A stretch of DNA of 64,000 nucleotides from Gammaproteobacteria bacterium (lineage in GTDB: Bacteria; Pseudomonadota; Gammaproteobacteria; VBWC01): contig VBWC01000018.1 of NCBI GenBank assembly GCA_006218035.1, positions 118,174-182,173 of the forward strand, read 5' to 3'. The translations under genes were made by a program, and so were the position numbers. Under the pieces are notes generated by a model. The model was not told where the DNA came from. It did no database searches and worked only from the letters and a program-made list of their open reading frames with translations. Positions 43,443 to 52,208 of the stretch are shown here, piece after piece. The stretch's first letter is position 1, and each line of letters opens with the position of its first letter.

Positions 43443-46070
43443 TCAGGCGGCCTTCCTCAGATCGTCCGATGTATCGTCCGCCGGGGCCACGTCCGTCGAC
43501 GGGGTCACCGGTTGACGGCGGCTGCGCGCCAGACTGCTGATCAGCGACATCACTACCGCAGCAGCGTATGGCACCGACTGCACCGTCAGCGTCGCGATCC
43601 ATAACTCGAGATCGAGGGCGCCCCAACCGTGGCGATAGACCACGCCGCCCAGCACCGCCCACAGCACCATCATCAGAAACATTTCGTCCCAGGCGGTGAC
43701 AAGCGCACGAAAGAATGTCGGCCCCGACGCGAGCTTCGGCGTGCGGAAAAACGGCTTGTTACTCGTGAACATTCCTTGCAGCGATGCCTTTGCGATCGTA
43801 TGAGACAGCGACAGACCGGCAAGTGCCGCGCCGATCGTCTGGCGCGTCGTCGCCACGATCCGCGACATCCGGTACAGGTAAACCAGCTTGATGCCACGGA
43901 ACAAAAACAACGTCAGCGGAAGCAAGGTAAAAAGAATCAGCGGCGGATCAACCTTTTCCGGCGCGATGATCATGGCCAGCGACCACGCGATAGCCCCCAC
44001 CGTAAAAATCAGGTTCAGGCCGTCCGCGATCCACGGAAACCAGCCCGCCAGGAAGTGATAACGCTGACCCGCGGTCAGCGTGCCGGCACCGAACAACGCG
44101 CGGGCGTGCCGGCGCATGATCTGAATCGATCCATAAGCCCAGCGAAAGCGCTGCTTCTTGTAATCGCCAAAGGAGTCCGGAATAAGGCCCCTGCCATAGC
44201 TCTGCGGTACATAGATCGCGTCATGACCGGCGGCGAATATACGCAGACCGAGTTCCGCGTCCTCGGTAATACACCACTCGCCCCATCCACCGATGCTCTC
44301 CAGTATCGAGCGGCGCACCATCGTCATGGTGCCGTGCTGGATGATGGCATTGCGTTCATTGCGCGTCACCATGCCGATGTGGAAAAATCCCCGGTATTCG
44401 GCGTACGCCATCTCCTTGAAAAGGCTGTCTTCACCATCGCGATAGTCCTGTGGCGCCTGAACAATCGCAATCTTCGGATGAACAAACTGCGTGGCAAGCT
44501 CACGCAACCAGTCGCTTTCGACAACATAATCGCTGTCAATGACCGCCACCACCTCTGCGCGTGGATCAGTGCGCCGCAGCGCGTAATTCAGCGCGCCGGC
44601 CTTGAAGCCGGCAAGGGTATCCTCGTGGAAGAACCGGAAGCGCGGCCCAAGAAACCGGCAATGTTGTTCTACGGGCTGCCAAACGTTCGGGTCCTTCGTG
44701 TTGTTATCTATCACGATCACTTCAAAACGCGGGTAATTAATCCGCGCCAGCGCGTCCAGCGTCTTGATCAGCATCGCCGACGGCTCGTTGTACGCCGGCA
44801 CATGCACCGACACCATCGGCATTTGATGATCCGCGCATACCACCGGCACCAGGTTGCGGCGTCTGTTCTTTACCCACAGCGCCTCAGCCCATTCGTGTGC
44901 CTCGATAAGCAAGAAAGCGACGACCCCAATCATGCCGAACGCCATGACAATGCCGACGACAATCATCGTCACCGTGGGGTACTGCCGCGTGTATTCGTAA
45001 CAGATCCAGACCGCTGAAGTCGCCGCTGCGGTCGCCACCGCCGCCAGAAATGCGCGCCCGCGATTATCGAGGCTACGGCTGTCAAGCAAAAGAAAGGTGA
45101 ATATCGTTGCAGCGATTATCGCCGACAACCCCGCGAGCGTTCGCCATTCGGGGATCGTGATAACCGGGCTGGACATCTCGAACTTCAGATTGCGGTCGAC
45201 ATTGTAAACCCCCCAGTACGCGCCCACCGACCCTTCCGTTTGCTGCTTCCACTGCTGATCGAAGGCTTCCATGATGTAGTAAACGTAATTCTCTTGATGG
45301 GCGCGGTCGAGAAAACGGCGCAGAAAGGTCGCTTCGTTGGCGACCGAGGCTACCGCGGCCTGACGGGTGCGACCATTGCTTGGCCAACCCACTTCGGCGA
45401 TGACAATTGGCTTGTCCGGGAAAGCCGTTTTCAGTTCGTTCATGCGCCGGACAACGTAATCACCCGCCGATTCCACATCGACGCCTTCCCAGTAAGGCAG
45501 CATATGGACGGCAATATAGTCGACATGGTCCACGAGCTCAGGATATTTCAGCCATATGTGCCACGGTTCGGCGGTGCTCACCGGCGCCTCAACAGAGCCA
45601 CGCACCCGGTCCAGGTACTGAATGACCTGCTCAATCGGCACATCGTTACGCAAGATCGCTTCGTTACCGACAATCACCCGCACGACGTTGCGCGGGTTCG
45701 CGTGCACAACCGAAATCAGCTTCTCTATTTCCTGCTCATTCTTGCCAAGATCAGCGCCCACCCAGCCACCCAAGGCAACATTAAGTTGATAGTTCTGGGC
45801 CAGCCGCGGGATTTCTCCAAACGACTGCTCGACCGTGTACGTGCGCACCGCGTGCGCTTTACCGGAAAGCAGCTTAAGGTCGTCTTCTATCTCCGCGACA
45901 TTCGGCAGCAACCCCGCAACGGGGTCATGGTGAGCGCGCATCGGCATGAACGAAAATCCCTGGATGATCTTCGGCCAGGCCGGCTCGGACTGCGGTTGAT
46001 TGAAATAGGCCCACAGGCTCGTCGTCACCACAACGATAAGACATGCCAGCACTATGTTAGATTTGTTCAT
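43443..46070 (-). CDS. ndvB: GH17-GT2 fusion beta-glucan synthase, NdvB-like
   Basis: 875 aa. N-terminal anchor, then a periplasmic GH17-like domain with acid/base IVGNEAILRNDVP and nucleophile VIAEVGWPSNG, then membrane helices, then a BcsA-type GT2 domain: VSVHVPAYNEPSAMLIKTL, VIDSDYVVESDW (DxD), CITEDAELGLR (TED) and KQRFRWAYG (QxxRW), and five or more C-terminal helices. The layout matches Pseudomonas aeruginosa NdvB, a glucosyltransferase for cyclic or linear beta-glucans linked to biofilm antibiotic tolerance, and rhizobial beta-1,3/1,6-glucan enzymes. Single gene with a long untranslated upstream region. Confidence 0.88.
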   Translation of the reverse strand: MNKSNIVLACLIVVVTTSLWAYFNQPQSEPAWPKIIQGFSFMPMRAHHDPVAGLLPNVAEIEDDLKLLSGKAHAVRTYTVEQSFGEIPRLAQNYQLNVALGGWVGADLGKNEQEIEKLISVVHANPRNVVRVIVGNEAILRNDVPIEQVIQYLDRVRGSVEAPVSTAEPWHIWLKYPELVDHVDYIAVHMLPYWEGVDVESAGDYVVRRMNELKTAFPDKPIVIAEVGWPSNGRTRQAAVASVANEATFLRRFLDRAHQENYVYYIMEAFDQQWKQQTEGSVGAYWGVYNVDRNLKFEMSSPVITIPEWRTLAGLSAIIAATIFTFLLLDSRSLDNRGRAFLAAVATAAATSAVWICYEYTRQYPTVTMIVVGIVMAFGMIGVVAFLLIEAHEWAEALWVKNRRRNLVPVVCADHQMPMVSVHVPAYNEPSAMLIKTLDALARINYPRFEVIVIDNNTKDPNVWQPVEQHCRFLGPRFRFFHEDTLAGFKAGALNYALRRTDPRAEVVAVIDSDYVVESDWLRELATQFVHPKIAIVQAPQDYRDGEDSLFKEMAYAEYRGFFHIGMVTRNERNAIIQHGTMTMVRRSILESIGGWGEWCITEDAELGLRIFAAGHDAIYVPQSYGRGLIPDSFGDYKKQRFRWAYGSIQIMRRHARALFGAGTLTAGQRYHFLAGWFPWIADGLNLIFTVGAIAWSLAMIIAPEKVDPPLILFTLLPLTLFLFRGIKLVYLYRMSRIVATTRQTIGAALAGLSLSHTIAKASLQGMFTSNKPFFRTPKLASGPTFFRALVTAWDEMFLMMVLWAVLGGVVYRHGWGALDLELWIATLTVQSVPYAAAVVMSLISSLARSRRQPVTPSTDVAPADDTSDDLRKAA

Positions 46071-46911
46071 ATTCGGTCTGCGACTTGGTGGATTGATTCG
46101 CGACTCACAAACCACGATGCGGGATGGATGTGCATATCTCGCCGTGGAGCCCTGAAAATAAAGGAGTAGGTAGTTTACATCGGTATCGTTGGCATTGGTG
46201 GTGCCGATAGGGGGGTATTATCCCAGAAACCAACAAAGAAATCGACGCGCCTGACCACGGTCAAAGCGCGCCCGGCACGCGCACAGGCGCACTCTTTTCC
46301 CGGCACCCGCCGTAAAATTCACCTGAGCAGGTTCGCCCAGTCGAGCGCCTTTACAGTTTTGGTCTGCGACGGGCGACCGGCCGCGTTCCTGACCGGCGTC
46401 GCGCCCACCCGGAACCGGCGCTACGATGCACTCCTTCATATCACTTACCACCTCTCTACAGCCGCCGCCCGTACTCCACGACTACCGGCATGCGCCCTGC
46501 CAACGCCGTCGGCGCCCGATGATGCGGCACTACGGCCGGTCGTGTTTTCTTGAACCCATGCTCGGTGAGGCAGGCATATCGAGCATTACTTATTATGCCA
46601 ACGCGCTGCGAGCACCCTCTATGAGAAATCGATAACACGGCTATCACCCCGCTTTTCGCCCATGCCGTCAACGATCGCGTATCGCTCGGCCGGACGCCCT
46701 GGCGTATCCGTGGAATCTCCTGGACCGGTTCGCTCATCTGTCACGCGCATCAGGGTGTGTACGCGTGACAACGTGCCGACCAAAACGCAATGAGAAAATA
46801 GCCACCACAAAACGCCTGACGATCAGGCAGAACAAAAAAAAGGGGTCAAGACCGCCGGCCTTGACCCCTATCCCCACGTGCGGGCTTCCATGCCCGCCAC
46901 CGACTGTCGGA
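46071..46911. other. Long interval without a gene upstream of ndvB
   Basis: About 840 bp. Open frames exist, but none has an RBS and normal composition together. It includes a strong terminator at 46834-46868 belonging to the gene to the right, and otherwise only the presumed ndvB promoter and leader. No tRNA, repeat or relic recognised. Confidence 0.4.
46834..46868 (-). terminator. Rho-independent terminator of the exported 129-aa gene
   Basis: On the minus strand: GGGGTCAAG, 9-nt loop, CTTGACCCC, then eight Ts (46834-46841 read as A on the plus strand). A near-ideal terminator about 45 bp after the stop at 46912. Confidence 0.92.
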
Positions 46912-47301
46912 CTACCGGTCGAATTGCACCATGTGGATCTTGACGTTTTTGCGGCCTGGGGCGATCTGGTGATAGATCGTCACCGGCGTCTTGCTGAGAT
47001 AGGCCTCGCGCAATGTGTTGGCGATGACGGTATTCACCGGCGGCGAATCACCGTGCAGGCGCAGCGTGAACACCATGTCCGGCTTGCTGTCGAGGGTCAC
47101 AAATACCTCGGCATCGATCTCTTCGTTGTTGCGCCCGAACTCGAGACCTTCAACCTGTACGCGGTAAAGCGTCAGGTTCCCCTTGCTCATAATCGAGTGC
47201 GTATCCGGCACCTTCAGTGATGGCGGCGTATCGGCCAACGCGACAGAGCCCGCGAACAGGGTACCGAACAGTAACATTCCGACTTTGTAAAACGTGTTCA
47301 T
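46912..47301 (-). CDS. Exported hypothetical protein, 129 aa
   Basis: Signal peptide MNTFYKVGMLLFGTLFAGSVALA, mature DTPPSLKVPDTHSIMS and a beta-rich remainder (LTLYRVQVEGLEFGRNNEEI, DAEVFVTLDSKPDMVFTLRL, TPVTIYHQIAPGRK). The second ATG is preferred: AGGAGG lies 8 nt upstream of it and only 2 nt from the first. It has its own promoter gap and terminator, so it is monocistronic. Family not recognised. Confidence 0.75.
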   Translation of the reverse strand: MNTFYKVGMLLFGTLFAGSVALADTPPSLKVPDTHSIMSKGNLTLYRVQVEGLEFGRNNEEIDAEVFVTLDSKPDMVFTLRLHGDSPPVNTVIANTLREAYLSKTPVTIYHQIAPGRKNVKIHMVQFDR

Positions 47302-47583
47302 AACCATAACCTCCTTGTGACGAACAGAACATAACGAAGTCGTTAGCACGGAACCATCATACGACTCCTGACGAGCTATCGCCTTAAACCATGCTTAAAG
47401 AACTGAAAACAACGGTTACGAAATCGGGCCTGCTCTTACCCCAGCAAAAAAGTATGCCTTTAATGTTTTATACGCGGCAGAAAGTACGCGGCCTGGCTGA
47501 TAGGCCGTATTCAAAAAGCGCGGCAGGCGAAACGGTTTTACAAGTATCGGTAGGACAAATGGTATTTATTGCGCCAGGGGCAA

Positions 47584-48153
47584 TTACGACGTCCAGAGGT
47601 GACGCACGTCCTTGAACTGTGTCTTCAGAAACTCCATCTGGTCCGCCAGAATACGCCGGTTGCGTAACACCAGATATTCCGCAAGATTGGGAACATAGGG
47701 AACGGCCAGCAACGGCATGTTCGCCTCCTCGGGCCTGTTGCGGCCCTTGTGTGCGTTGCACCGCTTGCAGGCCGTTGCGACGTTCGCCCAGATGTCGCGG
47801 CCGCCGCGCGACAGCGGATTCACGTGATCGCGCGTCAATGCGAGATCCGTAAACTGGCGGCCGCAGTACAGGCAGGTGTGGCCGTCGCGACGAAACAGCT
47901 CGCGGTTATTCAGCGGCGGAATCACTTCCGTGTAGTGGCGCTGGTACTCGCCACGTACCGCAATAATGGAATTGATATCGAGCAGGGTCTGGAAACCGGA
48001 AAGGCGCGAGTATCCGCCGTGCAGCTGGAAAGTGTGCTCGCCCGCGGTCCACGCGACCATATCACGCGAATACAAACAGGCGGCTTCCTGCCACGGAATC
48101 CACTTGACCGGCTTGCCGGTAACATCCAGTCGCAATATCAGTGGTATTGCCAT
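47584..48153 (-). CDS. HNH endonuclease family protein, 189 aa
   Basis: The C-terminal half carries a complete HNH motif: CLYCGRQFTDLALTRDHVNP (CxxC and catalytic DH), the NV in ANVATACKRCNAHKGRNRPE, and a second CxxC. The N-terminal half (LDVTGKPVKWIPWQEAACLY) is typical of widespread chromosomal HNH proteins with an unknown housekeeping role. Start ATG 48153. Confidence 0.92.
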   Translation of the reverse strand: MAIPLILRLDVTGKPVKWIPWQEAACLYSRDMVAWTAGEHTFQLHGGYSRLSGFQTLLDINSIIAVRGEYQRHYTEVIPPLNNRELFRRDGHTCLYCGRQFTDLALTRDHVNPLSRGGRDIWANVATACKRCNAHKGRNRPEEANMPLLAVPYVPNLAEYLVLRNRRILADQMEFLKTQFKDVRHLWTS

Positions 48154-48538
48154 CCAAACATCCTCGCGTCCCGCGTCGCAATCAGGCTGAAATTCAGTCC
48201 GTTACGAAAAGATATTCTACATATAATGTATCGGCGAATAAAACAATTGCATGAGTGACCGGACGTCAGGTCTTTCGCGCCATCGCGGCCGTCAGCACTG
48301 CGTGGACACCGGCCGGATAACGCAGGCGCAACTGCCCGGCGGAAATCGTCGGCAACACCGGATGTGGTTCCGGCGGCTTGCCGATGTTGCAAGGATTGCC
48401 TATACCCGGGCCCACGATGCCGGCGGCCGGCCGAACAATCGCGCGGGGATCTATGCTGCAAGATACCGGCCCGTCTGTGATGGGCAGGTCGACGGAAAGA
48501 AACCGGCCGACATGCTCGCCGTCAACCGCGTCGTGTCG
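48154..48538 (-). other. Interval with an in-frame open extension of the lipoprotein gene
   Basis: Directly after the TAG of the lipoprotein gene the same minus-strand frame stays open for about 93 codons (to TGA near 48259) without a clear start, encoding for example VDLPITDGPVSCSIDPRAIV and NIGKPPEPHPVLPTISAGQL. It could be chance in GC-rich DNA or a decayed C-terminus. No other feature was found. Confidence 0.3.
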
Positions 48539-49294
48539 CTAAAAGCGCTTTTCCTGAACATCATGGATCAGCAAGGGCTCATAGCCAAAGATCGCGTTGA
48601 GATGATGCAATAACGCGTGTTGACCCTCCTCGCGCCAGCTCGCGGTAATCTGGTCGTTAATGCGAGAGTACAGTGCCTCCAGCTGTTCCAGCGAGCGGTC
48701 CTGCGCCCCCGCAGCGAGCTGGCGCGCGTGGATGTCGATCAGCGTCAGCCACATCTGGCTGACACCGTTGATATAGATCGGCCACGCGGCCTTGATTTCC
48801 GGTGACCAGGACGGATCACTGGTATCGTCAATCAGCGGCCTGGCGATCTGAGACGTATCGGAATACGAATCACCGGTTACCCGTCCTGCCTGCTTCAACG
48901 TCAGCAGCATCGGACTTTTCTGTACTTCGGCATAGACCTTGTCGGCGATGTCGCGATGCGCATAGAAGATGAAGCTGAAACGATGACCGGTCTCGTCATT
49001 CGCGGCACGCCGATGAAACCGCCAGGCGATCAGGTGCTGCTCATGCGCCACCAGCACCGGAGCTATCACCTGATGAGCGATCAGCAGATCGAGAGGCCAC
49101 TGCGTCCGGTTCGGGTCCGGCCGGTCGATGGAGAACGATATCCGCCACCAGCCCTCGTCGGACGACAGCGTCAGACCGTCATGCAACGGCTGCTCGGTGA
49201 AATAGAGCGGCGCACTGACCTTGCCGGACGGCGTCACCGCGCATCCACCCAGGCCCAACGCCAACGTCAGTATCACGAATAACGCTCGACCCAC
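48539..49294 (-). CDS. Lipoprotein of unknown function, about 251 aa
   Basis: GTG 49294 has GGAGGTGAGC directly upstream. A signal peptide with lipobox (LFVILTLALGLGGC) predicts a lipid-anchored envelope protein. The mature part starts AVTPSGKVSAPLYFTEQPLH and has a mixed fold with SDEGWWRISFSIDRP, HRFSFIFYAHRDIADKVYAE and a helical C-terminus (SWREEGQHALLHHLNAIFGY). Family not recognised. It is the last gene of a run with the HIT gene upstream (43 bp). Confidence 0.72.
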   Translation of the reverse strand: MGRALFVILTLALGLGGCAVTPSGKVSAPLYFTEQPLHDGLTLSSDEGWWRISFSIDRPDPNRTQWPLDLLIAHQVIAPVLVAHEQHLIAWRFHRRAANDETGHRFSFIFYAHRDIADKVYAEVQKSPMLLTLKQAGRVTGDSYSDTSQIARPLIDDTSDPSWSPEIKAAWPIYINGVSQMWLTLIDIHARQLAAGAQDRSLEQLEALYSRINDQITASWREEGQHALLHHLNAIFGYEPLLIHDVQEKRF

Positions 49295-49337
49295 GCTCAC
49301 CTCCGGAATTATGCCGATGCAAAAACGTGTTACGGGC

Positions 49338-49784
49338 TCACCGGCGCCTCAACGCGCCCGTCAAACCTTCCAGTACGCACCCGTCGGGCGGATGCCGCTG
49401 CAGTATCGCAAATACGCCGGCGAGTTTCTCGTCGGAATACGCCAGCGCCGGCACCTTGCCCCAGACCGGCGCCGGCCATGACGGGTCGTTACGATACCGC
49501 ACGATATGATGGATATGCAGTTGCGGCACAACGTTGCCGAGCGCCGCGATATTGATCTTGTGCGCGTCGAATCCGCGCGCGATCGCGCTGGCGAGGCTGG
49601 CGGACTCCCGCGCCAGTTGCAGCTGGTCCGATTCCGCAAGCTGGTAGATCTCGGTCACCTCGCGGCGCGCGGGCACCAGGATAAACCACGGGTAGTTAGC
49701 ATCCAGCATCAACAGCAACCGGCACAGCCCGAACCGCCCGGCCGGCCGGCAGTCCTTATACAGCTGAGGATGAAGCTCAAACAT
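49338..49784 (-). CDS. HIT-domain protein
   Basis: 148 aa histidine-triad nucleotide hydrolase/transferase-like protein. The triad region is GNVVPQLHIHHIVRYRNDP (H-x-H-H type), and YPWFILVPARREVTEIYQL is the conserved N-terminal strand-helix. Start MFELHPQLY at 49784. The C-terminus differs from classic HINT proteins; it belongs to the HIT_like group with longer tails. Nucleotide substrate unknown. Confidence 0.9.
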   Translation of the reverse strand: MFELHPQLYKDCRPAGRFGLCRLLLMLDANYPWFILVPARREVTEIYQLAESDQLQLARESASLASAIARGFDAHKINIAALGNVVPQLHIHHIVRYRNDPSWPAPVWGKVPALAYSDEKLAGVFAILQRHPPDGCVLEGLTGALRRR

Positions 49785-50117
49785 GGCCGCCACACTCTAC
49801 TAATAGAGGCCCACTGACTGTCAACAACCCCGACGCATGGTTCAATTCGTCCCCTTTGCCACGGTCTCTGGTAAAAAAACTCGCTTTTTTCATGGCTTAC
49901 CCGTAGAATGCCGTTTCGCTCCTCAATGAGCGATGCAGCGTTCCTGACCTTCCCCGTGTTTTCGATCACTGGTTGTCTGGTTAGCAACGTGCGGCGGCAC
50001 CGGTAACGGATGCGCGCCGGACTGAACCAGACGACGATTATCTTTCCATATCATCTTCTGACGTTCGTGGTTATTCAACTTAATGTCTGCCGTATTGCGG
50101 CGGATGGAGTTTTTATT
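49785..50117 (+). other. Leader region of the DEAD-box helicase gene
   Basis: About 330 bp, AT-richer, without a gene. It probably holds the helicase promoter and a long 5' untranslated region, as is common for cold-responsive RNA helicases. No riboswitch-like motif recognised. Confidence 0.4.
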
Positions 50118-51491
50118 GTGTCATTTACCGAACTGAAACTGAATGCAAAACTTTTACAAGCGATCGAGGCGACCGGCTTCACGTCGCCCACCGACATACA
50201 GCGCCAGGCGATTCCGCTGGTCATGGCTGGACGGGATCTGATGGCCTCGGCGCAAACCGGCACCGGCAAGACCGCGGCGTTCGTGCTGCCGATACTGCAG
50301 CGGCTGATGAACCCTGCCACCGTCAAAGGCAACGGCCCGCGCGCGCTGATACTCGCACCCACCCGCGAACTCGCCATGCAGGTGAGCGACAACATCCGGC
50401 AGCTCAGTCGCTTTTGCCGCATGACATCCGGCAGCATCGTCGGCGGCATGGCGTACGGCCCGCAGATTCAAATGCTGCGTCGCCCGCTCGACATCCTCGT
50501 CGCCACACCGGGTCGCCTGATGGACCATATGGAACAGGGGCTGGTGAACTTCTCGCGCATCGAGGTCCTGGTGCTGGACGAGGCCGACCGGATGCTCGAC
50601 ATGGGCTTCATCGATGCCGTCAAAACCATTGCCACCGCAACCCCGACAGAGCGCCAGACGCTATTGTTCTCGGCAACGCTCGAAGGCAAGGTGCTGGAGA
50701 TATCGCGCAAACTGCTGAATAACCCGGCGCAGATACAACTGGCCGCGAACAAGGATCAACATGCGTCGATCACGCAGCAGATCCATCAGGCCGACGACAT
50801 CCACCACAAACACAGTCTGCTGGCACACGTATTAACGCGTGACGAACTTTCACAGGCCGTGATCTTTACCTCCACCAAGCGCGGCGCGGACAAACTGGCG
50901 AAGACGCTGGCAACCAAGGGCCATGCCAGCGCGGCACTGCACGGCGACATGAGCCAGGGCGCGCGCAAGCGTACCGTCGACAGCATGCGGCACGGCAAGT
51001 TCCGGCTGCTGGTCGCGACCGACGTCGCGGCACGCGGGCTGGACATCAAGGGCATCAGCCACGTGATCAACTTTGATCTGCCGATGGTCGCCGAAGACTA
51101 CATCCACCGCATCGGCCGCACCGGTCGCGCCGGCGCCACCGGTATCGCGATCTCGCTGGTAGGCCCGGACGACTGGTCCAAGCTCGCCGGCATCGAACGC
51201 CTGACCGGCAACAAGATGAACCGCGAGATCATCGCCGGCCTGGAACCGAAGCTGCCGGAACCGCGCGGCAACGGCGGTAACAAACCCGCCTTCCGCGGCA
51301 GAAAAGGCAATGGCAGCAGCCGCGGCCGCAGTTTCGGCAAGTCGGCGAACGGCCGCTCGGAGAGCCATGGCAACAGCCACGGGAATAGCGGCTCGAACGG
51401 CAATGGCCCGAACGTCAGCTACCGCACCAACAACAAACCGGGGCAACGCCCCCGCCGCCCGTCGACGCGTTCACGCAGCACGGCGGGTTAG
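50118..51491 (+). CDS. rhlE: DEAD-box ATP-dependent RNA helicase, RhlE-like
   Basis: 457 aa. All core motifs are visible: Q motif GFTSPTDIQRQAIP, motif I ASAQTGTGKT, Ia PTRELAMQV, II VLDEADRMLDMGF, III FSATLEG, IV AVIFTSTK, V VATDVAARGLD, VI HRIGRTGRAG. The C-terminus is Gly/Ser/Asn/Arg-rich and disordered (RGRKGNGSSRGRSFGKSANG), an RNA-binding tail. Cytoplasmic ribosome or RNA remodelling. GTG 50118 with GGAG upstream is chosen by comparison with the usual SFxxLxL start. Confidence 0.95.
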   Translation: MSFTELKLNAKLLQAIEATGFTSPTDIQRQAIPLVMAGRDLMASAQTGTGKTAAFVLPILQRLMNPATVKGNGPRALILAPTRELAMQVSDNIRQLSRFCRMTSGSIVGGMAYGPQIQMLRRPLDILVATPGRLMDHMEQGLVNFSRIEVLVLDEADRMLDMGFIDAVKTIATATPTERQTLLFSATLEGKVLEISRKLLNNPAQIQLAANKDQHASITQQIHQADDIHHKHSLLAHVLTRDELSQAVIFTSTKRGADKLAKTLATKGHASAALHGDMSQGARKRTVDSMRHGKFRLLVATDVAARGLDIKGISHVINFDLPMVAEDYIHRIGRTGRAGATGIAISLVGPDDWSKLAGIERLTGNKMNREIIAGLEPKLPEPRGNGGNKPAFRGRKGNGSSRGRSFGKSANGRSESHGNSHGNSGSNGNGPNVSYRTNNKPGQRPRRPSTRSRSTAG

Positions 51492-51504
51492 GAAAGTAAC
51501 AAGA

Positions 51505-51537
51505 AAATGGGGGCGGATGATCCGCCCCCATTTTTTT
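51505..51537 (+). terminator. Rho-independent terminator after the helicase gene
   Basis: GGGGGCGGATGATCCGCCCCC followed by ATTTTTTT, preceded by AAAA: a strong terminator, possibly working in both directions. Confidence 0.92.
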
Positions 51538-51583
51538 CGACTACCGATTTTACGAAGATCAGTTCATCATACTGTGCAGTCGT

Positions 51584-51823
51584 TCAACCTCTTACCAGAG
51601 CGTAAATTGATATCCCTAGAGCTATCAGCGGAATGATTTTCGAATACCAAAACATCCTTCGCCTTTCTTTTCTCTGACTCTCCTCTGACAACCGGATTCG
51701 ATCCCGGCCCAACTGCTCAAGACGAGCCGTATAATTGGCATACTGCTGGGAATCTGAACGATAACCGGCCCGGTCTTGCAGCAATTGTATCTCACGGTCG
51801 TCAAACTCTTTTTTCGTGTTCAT
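51584..51823 (-). CDS. Small membrane protein with coiled-coil, 79 aa
   Basis: ATG 51823 (GGGGGGTTA upstream). MNTKKEFDDREIQLLQDRAG and the following Gln/Glu/Arg-rich helix form a probable coiled coil; the C-terminal SKIIPLIALGISIYALVRG is one membrane helix. No family recognised. Convergent with the helicase, after GIY-YIG on the same strand. Confidence 0.6.
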   Translation of the reverse strand: MNTKKEFDDREIQLLQDRAGYRSDSQQYANYTARLEQLGRDRIRLSEESQRKERRRMFWYSKIIPLIALGISIYALVRG

Positions 51824-51914
51824 TAACCCCCCATGGCTTGTATCCCACCGGCACGTTGCACGTGGTCTTGATCCGATTTCGTCCGCGCAACAATATTTTC
51901 GGAAACCGAATGGA

Positions 51915-52208
51915 TCATCTGTCCTCGCCACCGGACACGAGTGCCTCCTTGTCTATCCGGCTCAGCTGCTTGATCTCTGCCTCGCGGCGCGCGGCGTCCG
52001 AGCGTGATTCGCAGGGCTGCTTAAAAACCAGACTCACCGGACGGCGCGCGCGAGTATATTTTGCGGCAAGCTGGTTGTTGTTGTGCTCCTCGACGCGGCG
52101 GGCGACGTCGGTGGCGATGCCGGTGTAGAGCGTTCCGTCGGCGCAGCGGACGATGTAGACGTGCCAGCCGCCGTCGCGTTCAGCCGTTTGCTCGCTACCC
52201 TTTTTCAT
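51915..52208 (-). CDS. GIY-YIG nuclease superfamily protein (UPF0213/YhbQ-like)
   Basis: 97 aa. GIY-YIG core WHVYIVRCADGTLYTGIATD, catalytic-region Arg in DVARRVEEHNN, and AAKYTRARRPVSLVF with a Glu/Lys helix ending in EIKQLSRIDKEAL. Single-domain proteins of this family are nucleases or nuclease-like proteins of unsettled role. The start overlaps the end of uup by 14 nt, so expression is coupled to it. Confidence 0.93.
   Translation of the reverse strand: MKKGSEQTAERDGGWHVYIVRCADGTLYTGIATDVARRVEEHNNNQLAAKYTRARRPVSLVFKQPCESRSDAARREAEIKQLSRIDKEALVSGGEDR

Noticed and set aside
43629..45017. 462-codon plus-strand open frame opposite ndvB
   Set aside because: Antisense shadow of the GH17-GT2 gene; Arg/His/Gln-rich and without an RBS.
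46359..46635. Short frames in the gap upstream of ndvB
   Set aside because: Arg/Pro/Thr-rich, no RBS, overlapping each other in several frames.
47391..47615. 74-codon plus-strand frame starting MLKELKTTVTKSG
   Set aside because: Weak RBS, overlaps the end of the HNH gene on the other strand, and no recognisable domain; could be a small protein but unsupported.
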